In this document: one piece after another, positions 1 to 11,343 of the stretch
How the letters are laid out: each line of letters starts with the position of its first letter
Position numbering within the stretch: the stretch's first letter is position 1
Assembly: GCA_963678675.1 (NCBI GenBank)
Contig: OY783195.1
Location: 940,001-1,004,000 of the forward strand
Origin: Xiphydria camelus
Lineage: Eukaryota; Arthropoda; Insecta; Hymenoptera; Xiphydriidae
DNA length: 64,000 nt
Direction: 5' to 3'
The notes under the pieces: generated by a model
Seen by the model: only the letters and a program-made list of their open reading frames with translations
Database searches by the model: none
Told to the model about the DNA's origin: nothing
Made by a program: the position numbers and the translations under genes

Positions 1-109
1 AACGTTGGCAGTTTTCGATGATTCTCTTCTAGCCGATATATTACACAAGTATTGTGCAATTTTTTTCGAAGACCAAATTATTGAATTATAACGCGGAATA
101 ATTGCTGTA

Positions 110-243
110 CACTCAGAGAAATAATTGTTAGTATAACAAAAAATAGGTCTTGAATCAAGAATATACGATACAATTTTTTAATAATACAGATTCTTGGTCG
201 AAGAATATACATTCTTGATTTAAGAGTACCTTCGTTGAGCAGT
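110..243. mobile_element. MITE-like family M, copy 1
   Basis: Starts CACTCAGAGAAATAATTG and ends near AGCAGTG. The interior has inverted ATTCTTGATTC-type segments. It resembles the outer element at 49261-49614. Confidence 0.5.
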
Positions 244-925
244 GATATCACGCATTGAAAAAAATCTTTATCGACCGATATTCGACGAATCGTACGAAAT
301 TTTTATATCCCCTCCACACATCCGGTGGTTTATTTCGGTTCGCAGCTCCGACGACACGTCGCACGTGCCATCTATAGCTTCCGGCGGTATTTTTCTCCCG
401 CGTATAATGACGCGCGAGCGTGAGATACGGTGTGTTGAAATGACGCGTTTCACACGTATGAGGAGGACCTACGTACCTATATGTATCTCGCGTGTACGTA
501 TCCTTCGAATGTGAGATGTAGAAGGAAGGAGAAGGAGAAAAAGAGGGAGACTGAGCAGGGGATGACTCGTGCGGGTTGAGGGGAGTTTCAGGAAACACTC
601 GGGAAATTGCTGAAATTGAAGAATGGAGGAGCCGGTAGCGAAATCTCCACGGATACTCCGGCGTAGAAGCCGAGTCGGAGATGGGTGCCGATACGTATCC
701 GGAAGTCACATCTCTGAGCTGTATCGGCTTTTTCCCGATTAGGCTAGCTCGTTCGATAGAATCGCTGAAATAGAGAGCGTGGCGACGCGTGGGTATAGAA
801 AAGATCAGCCTGGAAATTTTGATCGACGACGAATAAGGAAAATATTCAAAATTTCCGAGAAGGTCCATTAAGAATGAATATTACGCGAGAATATCGACAA
901 TGCGGTCGTTTCTGCCGCTTTTCCA

Positions 926-1172
926 CACTTAGAAAGCAGTTTATTAATAGTGAATAAATACAATTTCGAATACGACGAAGTATTATAAAAATTTCATTAG
1001 GACAAGAAAATATATGTTAATTATTAAAACGTTTACTTTTCACTCAGAGTTGCTTCAAAGAATTTAATTGCACCAAATAAATATCGTAATAGCTAACAAC
1101 TATTTACTTGATCTGACAAAATGTTTATTTTAACATCTTTAAACAAAAATTTATTAACTACACTCGGAAAAG
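926..1172. mobile_element. MITE-like family A, copy 1
   Basis: Family A is about 250 bp, with ends related to CCGAGAAAACAGTTTATTTG and its complement, and interior words such as CCAAATAAATATCGTAATAG. This copy lacks its right terminal repeat. Confidence 0.6.
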
Positions 1173-1394
1173 AATTTGCTTTATCGAAACAAACGTGTTT
1201 TCGAAGAGTCCTATATAAGTGTATAATTATTTGATTCGAATGAATACCGATGTGACCCAAATGATATTCAATCATATTAATAATTTTTAGATACATCCAA
1301 TCGATATTTATTCTAATCGAATAAATGTGCTCTGAGGACTATTCGAAAGCATGTTTCATTGATTCGAGTACATTTTTTCTTGGGTGTTCAAACA

Positions 1395-1618
1395 TCGAGA
1401 AGACAGTTTATTTGTCGTCAATAATTATTTGTTTAAATATGGTGAAATAAACATTTCATTGGATCAAGTAAATATTTGTTAACTATTACAATATTTATTT
1501 GACACAATTAAGTCCCTTGAGAGACTATCATATATTATATTTTCTCGTCCTAACGAAATATTTATCTCGCCGTATTTGAAATTACATTTGTAAACTATTA
1601 GTAAACTGTTTTCTCGGT
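1395..1618. mobile_element. MITE-like family A, copy 2
   Basis: Starts TCGAGAAGACAGTTTATTTG and ends AAACTGTTTTCTCGGT; both terminal repeats present, interior diverged and in inverse orientation to copy 1. Confidence 0.6.
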
Positions 1619-2188
1619 AAATGCATTGTTTTCTCGCAGCAGATTCGGAGACTTCGCTGAGAATGGCAGCCCTCGCGGGCGAACGCTTTCCTTTATCCGC
1701 TCGACTGCTGTTTAGTCGACGTCAGCGCGCATCACGGCGCACGATCCGCGCGCGGACGTCAAAGCCGCTCGGATGCGCTCCGTGCCTCACAATCGCCGGC
1801 CGGGGGCGAAGCGAGTGGTGTAACGTGCTCGCTTTTCACGCACGGAAAGCCGTCGTGTCTCTGCGGCAACGAGCGACGGTATAATTAGCCCAGATACCAT
1901 CAAAAGATTGATACACGATCGTCAATAATTAAGTAATTATGCCGACGTGCGTCCGTAAGACGGATAAAGGATGCGGTCTCGACGTGGTGTGTTTAGAAGC
2001 GCTCCAGTTCTGCCCGCGGGGGGGTTACGCGAGGTGAAAGGGTCGCGCGAACCGACTATCAGCGGGCATAACCGTTCGATCGTGATTTAAATACGCGACG
2101 CGATCGAAGGCGAGGAAAACCGCACGATATATCGCTGGAGTTATACGCGGCGAGATGCGTTTTCGCACTCGCCGGACTTGTGGGAAGC

Positions 2189-2411
2189 ATATACCATATA
2201 AGGTTAAACTTACTCGCCAGAAAAGAAACTCGAATCGCTATTATTTGATTATCTGTGAACTTTTGGCCTACATCGACATAAGACTTTTTTGTAGATAAGA
2301 ATGTAATCTTCAAAAAAGTTTTATACTAATATGAGCCAAAAGCTCATAGATAATGAGATAATAGTGATTCGATTGTCTTTTCTGGCTAGTAAATTTAGCC
2401 TCATATGATGT
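2189..2411. mobile_element. MITE-like family D, copy 1
   Basis: Long imperfect palindrome. The left arm carries AACTTACTCGCCAGAAAAGA and the right arm its diverged complement. The centre has AGACTTTTTTGTAGAT and AATCTTCAAAAAAGT. Confidence 0.65.
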
Positions 2412-2792
2412 ACGTGTGTGCAGCACTCGAATAAATTATACATGCGCGCGCCGCGTAACGTTGCGCGTACCACGCGCGCGTCAATCTCGCGTTGCATCAC
2501 TGCTGCGCGTTTTCATTCCGCTGAAGAGACTCGCCTTCGTCGTATAGCGGGACACGGAACGTATGTGCCTATATGTACGTATGTATGAGGAGATGCGTTC
2601 GGAGCAATCGAACAAGCGCTAGATTTCCGCGGTAGTTATCGTTAATGAATTTCTCGCACGAGTCGACGTGACGGTATGGCGTGAGGCAAGATTTGTTTCT
2701 AGCCGTCCGTCGTAGGCGATATTACGATATTATATCGGTTCACCGGAAGTGGAGCGCGATTTGAGTCGAGATTCACCATAGGAATACCTATG

Positions 2793-3010
2793 TATACCAT
2801 TTAAGGCTAAACTTGCTCGTCAAGAAGAAAACTGCACTATTATCACTATTATCTCATTATTTATGAGCTTTTAGCTATCATTTGTATAATATTTTTTTGA
2901 AGAGATTACATTTTTATTTATTATACAATAAAGCCTTACATCGATATAGGCCAAACGTTCACAGCGATCATGGCGATCTTTCCCGGCGAGCAAGCTTAGC
3001 CTTATGTTTT
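2793..3010. mobile_element. MITE-like family D, copy 2
   Basis: Same ends and centre (ACCATTTAAGGCTAAACTTG, TTTTTTGAAGAGATTACATT) with a degraded right arm. Confidence 0.55.
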
Positions 3011-3463
3011 ACACGTCGCGACGATTGGAGCCAGAAACGATCTGACGAATCTCGTAGTCCACGCTTCTTCCGCTGTTTTCCGACGTGCATTTCCGGTAAT
3101 GATCGATCGATGGCATTTTATCGCCCGTAAATTCCAGGGTAAAATGACGCGCGACGAACACCCTGCGCGCGGGCCACGCGCGACTATAATCGTAAACGCT
3201 CGAGTTACGAAGTGGTCAAAGATCCTATAACGACTCGGACGAGGAGTCTCGAGAAACGATTCACCGTGACGTACGAGGTTCTCCTCTTTCGCGGTAAAAC
3301 TCGAGTACGAACGGCGTCGATGCGCTTTAGCACTTCACTTCGGTCCCCTATGTATACGTATACGAGTCCGTATAGCTATGAAAATAAATATGAAAACGTT
3401 TGAAACGGATTCATTGGAATCTCGACGAGAGGTGTACCGGCAGTGTCGGAGACTTTCTTCGAT

Positions 3464-3862
3464 CACAGAGAAAAAAATTGGTAGATTTGACTAAATTGGC
3501 AGTCACGAGCGTGCGAACGCCGATCTAGTTACTTGAATTAAATAATTCGGTTATAATGATTGACAACTGCTTGACGTTGACAAGCGATAATCAATTCTTC
3601 CAAATTATTACTTCAAGCAATTATATCTTCACGAAGAAAAAGAATCAGTTGGATCTCCTGAAAATGACTGAATGGTACGTGATTGCACAAGGAAGAAATA
3701 TCGGATAAAAATAAGAATATACCTAAATGCTTTAAATAAATAATTACTTGCGACGTCATAAGTAATTTTTAGTGGATCCAACTGATTTTTTTTTATCCGT
3801 GTGCGTTCCCCCCACTCGTGATGACTAATTTAGTCAAATCTACTACATATTTTCCTCACTGC
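3464..3862. mobile_element. MITE-like family N, copy 1, with nested insert
   Basis: Starts CACAGAGAAAA then GTAGATTTGACTAAATTGG, and ends with the complement (AATTTAGTCAAATCTACTA) before CTCACTG. It is split by the element at 3630-3803. Confidence 0.65.
3630..3803. mobile_element. MITE-like family O, nested in family N
   Basis: Starts CACGAAGAAAAAGAATCAG plus TTGGATC and ends GGATCCAACTGATTTTT then TATCCGTGTG; ends are inverted repeats. A fragment of similar sequence lies near 28036. Confidence 0.6.
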
Positions 3863-4900
3863 GGAACCCATCCACCGCAATTGTCGCCGCGGGATCGCAC
3901 ACGCTCCCCGAATTAATTACCATCGAAGCGACCGGAGGACGAGACTAGTAGTGGATTACGCGACTGGAGAATCCGGCGCGGCGCTGCCGCGTCGAGTTAT
4001 TAGCTCCGCTCGCGCGCGCGCTTCGTCTCTCGCTCCTGCGCCGCGAGCGTCGATTCCCACGCGCGCGGATCTCTTCACGTAAGAAGGACGTTCGCGCGCG
4101 ATGGAGTCGTTCGAATACGCAGCCCGTATATATACACACGTGTGTTCGAGATTACGCGAGGAGGCCTCGTGTAACGCGCTCGCACGGAGAAAGTACTTAT
4201 TCCGTGTGTGCTTTACCCGGGATGCGTGCCGCGGAGCGCCTCCTTCTCCGGCTCCACCTGCACGTCCTCCACCCATCGTCTCTCCACCGCGATGGGAGCG
4301 ATGCAACGTTTATAAATTACGAACGGAGAAACCGCGCGCGCAAATTATCCTCGACTTCTGTCCCGCGCGCGTTCCTCCTTCTCCTCCTCATCCTCCTAGT
4401 CTTTCTCGATTCCAGCTCGTTTGCCCCCTCGTAGCGAAAGTGTAGCGCCGTGGACGGGAGATCGACGATAACTGGAGCGGTGCTTCACCTGCGGTGCCCG
4501 AAGCGTGACAGCGCTCTCGGGCGCGTAAACCTGGACGACGCCGAGGCGTCTCGCGCTGGCTATTCCCCGCGGCCTCGCCGGAAGGTCCTCGCGCGATCGA
4601 CGCCGTCTAAAATACCTCGGCGCGCGTATATGTATACACTCGAGGCGGTAGAATTTTATCGGCATTCGGAGAGACTGCGATGAAATGCGGGGAATGATAT
4701 ACAGCCGCCGGTGTTGTACATGAACTTTTACGTCCCTTCGAGCGATTCGGTGTAGCGAATCGGACCGAGTTTCTGGAGCGCGATCACGGCAAAATGAATA
4801 GCACGCGTTTTTACTGCAGATTATTGTGAAAAGTGGATCGAGAGAATCGGAGTTTTCAATATCCGCCCGACGGAATGGCGTCGTCTCGTCGTACTGGGTA

Positions 4901-4945
4901 CTCCAACAGTTTATCTATAGTTGATAAATGTAATTTCAAATATAA
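4901..4945. mobile_element. Family A terminal fragment
   Basis: About 45 bp resembling the family A left end (AACAGTTTATCTATAGTTGA). Confidence 0.4.
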
Positions 4946-5043
4946 CTCCGTCCCCCAGAGCAAAGAAATTCCCTCTTCACCTTGGGAGCTTCCCCCGCAA
5001 CCAAATAAACGACAACGACGAGTGTCATTCGCAACAAGGTCTT

Positions 5044-5049
5044 TTTATT
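5044..5049 (-). terminator. Polyadenylation signal AATAAA of gene 1
   Basis: AATAAA on the minus strand, 77 nt after the gene 1 stop codon, in an AT-rich stretch. It is the first such signal downstream. Confidence 0.6.
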
Positions 5050-5125
5050 AGAAAAAGTAATATAAAAATTAAAAATACGGTGGTCTATTTAGTCGAGTAG
5101 AGAGTCTCTATCCCGAAAAAGAAAC

Positions 5126-8100
5126 CTAGTGGAAAGCCGGAGTGCCGTACGCGGCAGACGACGTCTTCGAGCCGTAGGATCCGCCGAAGCCGCCGCTGTA
5201 GCCGTTGTCTATGGAATTCGAGCCGAACTGATAGTTGTCATTGCCCGCGCCATAGCCGGAGTTATAGTTGCCGCCGGTACTCTGGTAATTGTTGTACGAA
5301 CCGCCGTGCCCACCTACGAATGTAACGAGAAAATGTAACACGTTGCTCTCGGTGCTCGGCGATCCGAAGATCGCTGGTCCACGGGCTGCTGCGCAAAGGG
5401 GCGCACCGATGAATACGGCTTCGAATTCCGTTGCGACGATGCGTAACGCGCGTAATCACGGCAGGCTTTAGCCCGACGCTAGCGGCGCTCGATCGGCAGC
5501 TTTGGCTATTCATAGGAAAATAGCTCGCCGATGAGCTTTCGGCAGGCATTTCGCGTTTGCGCGTCACACTCGCACGATGAACTCAATGAGATTTTGCCTT
5601 CGTGCGGTATATATGTAGAGGACCGCTCAATGGTATTCTCACTGAATGGCCTACGGCGTTTCGCCGGTCCCGTGTGAATTACGCCATCGAATGGTGGTTC
5701 ATTGTGGGACGAACGATCGAGCACCGAGAAAACAGTCTATTTGTAGTTAATACATGTAATTTATAATAGGGCGAAATAAATATTTTGTTAGGACAATAAA
5801 GTATGTGCTAACCATTCAAATCTTTATTTCATTCAAATAATTGCCTCTGAGGATGTAATTGTGCCAAATGAATATCGTAATAGTTAACAACTGTTTATTT
5901 GATCCAATAAAGTGTTTATTTCGCCATATTCAAATGAATATTTATTAACTACAAACAAACTGTTTTCTCGGTGGGGGAATGAACTACTTACCGTTGAATC
6001 CAGAGTCGATGCTGTTGCCATGAAAGTCGTAGCTCTGGCCTCCGTTGTTATTGTTGTTGTTGTTATATCCGTTATTGTATCCGTTATTATTGTTGTATCC
6101 GTTGTTATTATTATATCCGTTGTTATTATTATATCCGTTGTTGTTTGTTGGTGTTGTATTGTTCGGGGTAAGGAAGCGACGCCCTCGTACCGTACGTCCG
6201 CATGAAAACCGGTCCTCCAATCGGCCGTGTAGGTCACAATCTGCGTCCTGCCGTCCGGAAGTTGGACCCGGTACTCGCCGCGAACGGTCTCGCCGTCGCT
6301 CGTCTCGCGACGTCCGAAGTCGTTTCCGGTCGCCACGTCTTTCACCGCGTATCCGAACTCGTAGGACTTTGGCTGCGGGACGAAGGGAAATTGCGACGGG
6401 GTGTGAGAAAGGGATATAGAGAGGCGGAAGAGACGAGAGAGACGAAAACCGGCCGTCGGAGCCGAGCGGTCAGTGGTAACAGTAGCGCGCGACACCGCCG
6501 CACCATAGACGGAGTTTCTTCTCATGCACCGAGAAGAAATATTGGTTGAATCGATTTATTTGGTTTGAATTATCTAAAGCAATTAAGTATTTTCTTCATT
6601 TAGATAATTGTCCTCGATACAATTATCGAAATGTTAATCCATCCGATATACTCATAATATGATATGGGTTTATAAACTTATTCGGCAGGAAAGAAACTTC
6701 AATCACTATTATTTCATTATTTATGAACTTTTAGCCTACATCGATGTACAATTTTGTTCTAGATAAATATGTAACTAATATTTACTCACATTGTGATTAT
6801 GCTTATACTTGCTGTGAATAAATGAGTATTGAATTAAACACGATTTTCTGAACTCAAACAAACTTGTCGCTTTTTCGACTAATTTAAACCAACTAAAGCT
6901 TTAAACCTAATTTTGTTTTCAATGTGTCTCCGTTGTCGTCGTTATTTTCTTCCGTTTCTGTTCCTCTCGAACGGAACCAAAAGTATTCAGCGCGCGCATC
7001 TATTGCGATCGATCGTCCGGAAGACTCGTATTTCTCCGTTGAACGACCAATTGACGCGTCCTCGCCAGACGATCGCGGATCTTGGGTCGATCTATTGTTG
7101 CGGTTTCGTTACCGCATTGCGTGACCGCCACTGTAGAACGTATTTTACGCGCACGCGGCTCGCGTTTGACGACTTGTAATCCAGAGGGGAGTTTCTCAAT
7201 CATCCTTCCTCCGCAATTCTATGCGGCGTTTCAGTAGGCAGAGGCGAATAGAACGCGGAGCCCGAGATCTCGGATATTTCGCCACGCGAGCAGATATACC
7301 GACTTAAGAACGCTTCCTACACGCGCGCGCGCGCGCGCGAGAGAGACCTCGTCGATTCGCTCCGTCGCCTCCTCTATTCAAGGCGATCGAATTTTTCTCG
7401 GAAGATCTGTCCCGTTCTAAAGATCAGGACTCTTTGAATCTACACTGATAAAAATGATTTACCGATCCAAGGAACCGTCGACATGAATGGCGTCAGAAAC
7501 ATATTTATTTAAGACAAGCGTCTGTTCATTGAATTGAACGAATCTACTTGATTCGCATTTGATTCGAATGACACATCTATAATTAAATGAATATGTTCTT
7601 GATACTATCTATGTCGATGGTTACTTGGATTAGTAAATTATTTTTCTCAGTGTACACTGATAGAAAGAACAATATTGTTGGCGCCAAAAAATTTTTCTCT
7701 TCAATCAAAACCATCAATTATTTCTATCAGTGTTTATGCATACCTTAATCGCATCATAATTTATTATATTTTTAATCGTTATTTAAATTTACGGCATCCC
7801 ATTTTATTCAACCCTCCGTTTAATGAAAATCGTATTTCTCGTTGCAGTTTTCCAAAGCGCTAAGAATCCGAGAGATCGGAAGGAATGGCGCTATCGAAAC
7901 GACTATCGTCCTTCGATGCGGAGAAAGTACATCAGCCCCAGCGAATGATAGTGGCGCACGGTGAGTGATTCATTTTTGTCTCTCGTTTTTTCCCTTTGCA
8001 ACTGCATCGGACGGTGCGAGGGGGTGGGGGGGGGGGGGTCGCTTCCGCGCTGGCGATTTAATCCGGGGCTCGTGCCTCTAACCCCGATGTAGCGGGCTGC

Positions 8101-10249
8101 ATACAAGTGCGCATTCTCGCATAAAATGCGGGCATTTTTAGATTCTCCGGAACGATTAGCCGACCGGCAATGAATGTTTGTCGCGTTCGACGCGACTGCG
8201 CGCGCGCTTTTCGTCGTCGATGACGCGGCACGCCACCGCGAGAATTCCGCGCGATGCTATCAGGTTTGGCGGCGGTAAAAAATTTCGTAGGCGAGTCGAA
8301 AAAATTTTCGACGTCGCGATTGTTGATCCGTCGGTTCGTGTCGTACTTACGGCCCTTCGACACGTGATATTCGTATATACACGGAGAGAAAAGTATTGCA
8401 TTCATTGCAATTTGACATACGTTTAGTGTGTTCATTAAATGTATGCCGACTGTTGTCATACGGTAAAGCAATGAACGCGATATTTTTCCCAAAATGTCAA
8501 ATCTATTATCTAGTATATTATAACAATGATTAATATACTTTTCTCTCCGTCTAATTCCGCGAGATAAGGCATTGATACCTCATAGCTCGATTCCAAGCGA
8601 ATCTGCCATCGATCGAGATTCGTCTAATCGCGTCCCTCCCGATTTATCACGCGCAATATGGATACCTGACTGTCGATGTAATCCTGATTGGTATCCTGAC
8701 CGTGTCCCAGGGGAGCCCCGTAGCTATTGGTCGCGTCACCATGATTTCCGTGGCCGTTGCTCCCCGCGAAATTTCCGGGAACGCCGTATTGGTTGCTTAT
8801 GGGAGGCTCACCGGTTGCCGGTCCGACTACCAGCATCGCCATCGCCGCGAGTAACACCTAGACGCGGGAGGGAAGAGAGAGAAAGAAATTCGTTGGCGTA
8901 ACAATTGTCTGATCCCTTTCGCGATGGCCGGAGAGAAAGAAAAAGAGAAAAAGAGAGCGAGAGAAGAAGGGAAGGAGTAGATTGAGGGAAGGGAAGTGCC
9001 ACTCGCTGCAGCCATTTGCCCTCTTTTTTCCCCCCTTCTCGCAGGATGACGAGGACGACGCGCCTGCGCTTTTAATTACTTTTTGTCGCGGTGGAAGGAT
9101 GCTCGGTTTATACGTACGTATATCTACGCGTGCACGGTATATAGGTTGCTCTGTTTTTCGATCACTTTTTTTCCCCTCGACGTTACTTCGTTTTAATTAA
9201 TTACCGGGAGCGATATACGCGAGAACAAAAATTGCCGCCACTCGTGAGCTTTTGAGGACGCGGTTGCACGGCATTCACTCTCGAGGAGCTGCTCTCTTTC
9301 TCGCGTTTAGGCCCCGCAAATGCCATCTCCCCATCGCGGACCACCGGGTACGCGGACCACCTTTCGCTCGTCGCACGATAAATCGTCGGGGTTGGTTTCT
9401 CGTGCAACTTTAATCGACGTCACGCCTTTCGTCCCGCCGTCCTTTCCCGCGTCCGTACTTCTTTCAGTCCAGTCGCCGGCGACTAGACGCTCACTTCTCG
9501 CGTCTAATCCGTACCGAAGCTAATCGCGAGGCGCGCGGCCCATACACGCGATGACGACGGGAGACACGTGTGGATACGGTATTTGCGAGTTCAGCGTTAC
9601 GCCATCGGAACTACACGCGTGTCATCTCGGCATGCGCGCAATTTGAGTTGATCATTTTTAGTGGAACTTGCACGTCGTTTACCGAGAAAACAGTTTATTT
9701 GTAGTTAAGAAATGTCTGTTTATATATGGCGAAATAAACATTTTATCGGATAAAGTAAATATTCGTTAACTATTACGATATTTATTTGGCACAATTAGAT
9801 CCTTTGGAGCAATAATTTGAATGAAATTAGCGTCGTAATAATTAACAAATATTTTTTTATCCCAACGAAATATTTATTTCTTGGGATATAAAATGACATT
9901 TATTAACTATTAATAAACTGTCTTCTCTCTCAGTGTTGGAATTCGATACGTGGCGAGAATCTCCTCGATAAGGTCACCCTCCGCAATGTCTCGATACACA
10001 CGTCCCGGGAAATAAGAGACACGGAAGCTCGTAAGCTCTCTTCGACTCGTGCAGCCGTATCATCACGCGTATACATACACACTGATATTAAAACCGTCCC
10101 GAGTTACGTACATTCGCTCGCGCACCACGTAACGAGCCGTGGGAGAAGGAACAAAAGGGGTGGCTCTGCGCTCTCTTCCTCTTCGTTCTCCTCGCCGCCG
10201 CGAGGACGACGCTAATCGCACTAGGTACCTGTCGCACTGTTATATCCAT
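5126..10249 (-). CDS. Pro-resilin-like RR cuticular protein, 4 exons, frameshift in exon 3
   Basis: Secreted structural protein expected to bind chitin in cuticle. Coding exons: 10249-10229 (tentative), 8857-8666, 6372-5992, 5313-5126; stop TAG at 5128-5126. Splice phases agree: exon 2 starts after TCTAG and ends CAG|gtatcc, exon 3 starts after CCGCAG, exon 3 ends in phase 1 at G|gtaagt, and exon 4 starts after CGTAG. Residues 8-25 form the hydrophobic signal segment (VLLAAMAMLVVG), then SNQYGVP and NSYGAPLG resilin-like motifs. The RR domain follows in exon 3 (SYEFGYAVKD, NDFG.RETSDG, YRVQLPDGR, YTAD, GFHADVRYEG). Next come NNNNGY-type repeats and a Gly/Tyr/Ser-rich tail ending AYGTPAFH. The RR domain and the repeats lie in different frames; the switch is near 6165-6175, and the exon is one base short of its expected length. 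With one extra base the protein would be about 260 residues. Either the assembly has an indel in a G4 run or this allele is broken. Confidence 0.8.
5722..5973. mobile_element. MITE-like family A in gene 1 intron 3
   Basis: Complete 252-bp copy with inverted ends (CACCGAGAAAACAGT... and ...ACTGTTTTCTCGGTG). It stops 17 bp inside the intron from the exon 3 donor at 5991. Confidence 0.75.
6655..6775. mobile_element. Family D fragment in gene 1 intron 2
   Basis: Contains the family D segments GGAAAGAAACTTCAATCACT and GCCTACATCGATGTA. The right arm is missing. Confidence 0.45.
7322..7339. repeat. (CG)n dinucleotide repeat
   Basis: Nine CG units followed by GA repeats, in gene 1 intron 2. Confidence 0.9.
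7443..7652. mobile_element. MITE-like family K
   Basis: 210 bp. Starts CACTGATAAAAATGATTTAC and ends GTAAATTATTTTTCTCAGTG, flanked by TA on both sides. Confidence 0.6.
7655..7732. mobile_element. Short inverted-repeat element J
   Basis: 78 bp from CACTGATAGAAAGA to TTTCTATCAGTG. It begins directly after family K and shares the TA dinucleotide at 7653-7654 with it. Confidence 0.55.
8026..8038. repeat. Poly-G run
   Basis: Thirteen consecutive G, a place where assembly errors are likely. Confidence 0.9.
8380..8551. mobile_element. MITE-like family L, copy 1
   Basis: Starts CACGGAGAGAAAAGTAT and ends ACTTTTCTCTCCGT. The interior GTCATACGGTAAAGCAATGA is shared with 49355-49533. Confidence 0.65.
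9681..9935. mobile_element. MITE-like family A in gene 1 intron 1
   Basis: Starts ACCGAGAAAACAGTTTATTT and ends TAATAAACTGTCTTCTCTCT then CAGTG; both ends present. Confidence 0.7.
10229..10249 (-). CDS. Candidate first coding exon of gene 1 (alternatives exist)
   Basis: Exon 2 of gene 1 starts in phase 0 inside a signal peptide, so a short upstream exon carrying the ATG is needed. Here ATG is followed by six codons (MDITVRQ) and a CAG|gtacct donor, about 40 nt downstream of the start point predicted from the TATA box at 10316-10323. Joined to exon 2 it gives an arginine-containing n-region before VLLAAMAML. Alternatives in phase 0 are MY at 10113-10108 with donor TAC|gtaact, and MTR at 9625-9617 with the weaker donor CGC|gtgtag. 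The sequence alone does not settle it. Confidence 0.4.
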
Positions 10250-10315
10250 ATTTCCCGGACGAGTCGACACCGGACTACAAAGGTGGAATGCGAGGATCCT
10301 CGGGACCTTTGTCGG

Positions 10316-10323
10316 TTTATATA
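10316..10323 (-). promoter_or_regulatory. TATA box, likely promoter of gene 1
   Basis: The minus strand reads TATATAAA here. A start site about 30 nt downstream would fall near 10290, where the minus strand reads CATTCC. The first ATG after it is at 10249. Insect cuticular protein genes commonly have TATA promoters and very short first coding exons, and this layout fits. Confidence 0.5.
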
Positions 10324-10925
10324 CGACCGCGTCTACTTCCACAACGGCCGGCTTCCTGTGCGTCGTACACGGATGCGAGATGAGCAGGTATAGGGAGACA
10401 CTCCAGTTCACACGGAGGGACGCGCGACGACGACGACGACTCGCCGCTGCCGCCGTAAGCGCGGCGCTCCGCGCGGAAAGCGTACGCTTTACTCCCCATT
10501 GTTCTCCTCACGCGCGATTTTGGAGCAAGCGCGTGTGAGGAGCGACCGGCTGCTCTCGCACACGCCCGGAGAAAGCTGATTGCTTCATCTCGTGGGATAA
10601 GGTATAGCCTGTGCAATATGGCGAGAGGTGCGCTGGGTTGCTCTCTCTCACTCTCCTTCTTTACAATTTTCGAGGCGAGCTAATTAGGCAAGCGAGACTT
10701 AATTAAGTTAGGACCACGCGCGGGTGACCGAGACACGGGTGAATTTTCTTGCACCGACTTCCTCGTTCTTACGTTCGACCTCCGCCTCGGCCTCGTGATC
10801 CTGTAACGGACGTGTGCTCTTACCCTCATCGAGAGAGGGGACGTATATATACGTATTGATCTTGCCTCTTCTTATTTCTCCATCAAACGCGCGACGCTTC
10901 CGATGTTTCACGAAGAATTCAGTCA

Positions 10926-11343
10926 CACTGAGAGAAATAACTTGGTCGATCAAACCAAAATCCTGGAGAACATGACCTAACCGTTTGATGAAAGAATTAT
11001 AGATCCTCCATCTGTGTTTGGTTAAATGGACCATTTTCTGGTTAAAATAAAGCCAACTTATTGTTGCGATAACTACAATTTTAGTAAAAGTTACAGTAAA
11101 ACTTGTAGAAATCGCAAGTGTTGCTGTAATTTTTACTAAAATTCTGGTTGTCGTAACAATAAATGGCCTTTTCCCGAAAATTACTACAATATTTGTAAAC
11201 GCTACGATTTATTTTTTTCCCATATACATATGTAATCAGAATAACTAAACCTTTGGTTCAACTTACTGGCATTTTGATTGGAATAATTAAACTCGTTTAA
11301 CTAGACGCGTTTTGTCATTTCAGCCAAATTCTTTTTCTCAGTG
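10926..11343. mobile_element. MITE-like family B with nested palindrome
   Basis: Family B is about 220 bp, starting CACTGAGAAAAATAACTTGG and ending TTATTTTTCTCAGTG. This copy is longer because of the palindrome at 11048-11165. Confidence 0.65.
11048..11165. repeat. Inverted repeat nested in family B
   Basis: Left arm TTATTGTTGCGATAACTACA... and right arm ending GTTGTCGTAACAATAA are imperfect complements about 38 nt long, absent from other family B copies. Confidence 0.6.

Larger units (their letters stand above)
1..5040. other. Non-coding flank downstream of gene 1
   Basis: No convincing exon. It holds MITE-like copies (110-243, 926-1172, 1395-1618, 2189-2411, 2793-3010, 3464-3862, 4901-4945) between CpG-rich unique DNA. 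Open frames here, such as 248-868 on minus, have no recognisable domain and look like chance frames in CG-rich sequence. Confidence 0.5.

Noticed and set aside
248..868. Minus-strand open frame of 206 codons near the window start
   Set aside because: No domain, signal peptide, repeat or splice context; similar frames are common in CpG-rich DNA here.
5884..5991. Read-through of the RR-domain frame into intron 3 as the natural C-terminus of gene 1
   Set aside because: The tail would be Thr/Ile/Asp repeats plus transposon sequence, whereas the other frame gives resilin-like Asn/Gly/Tyr repeats and joins exon 4 in phase.
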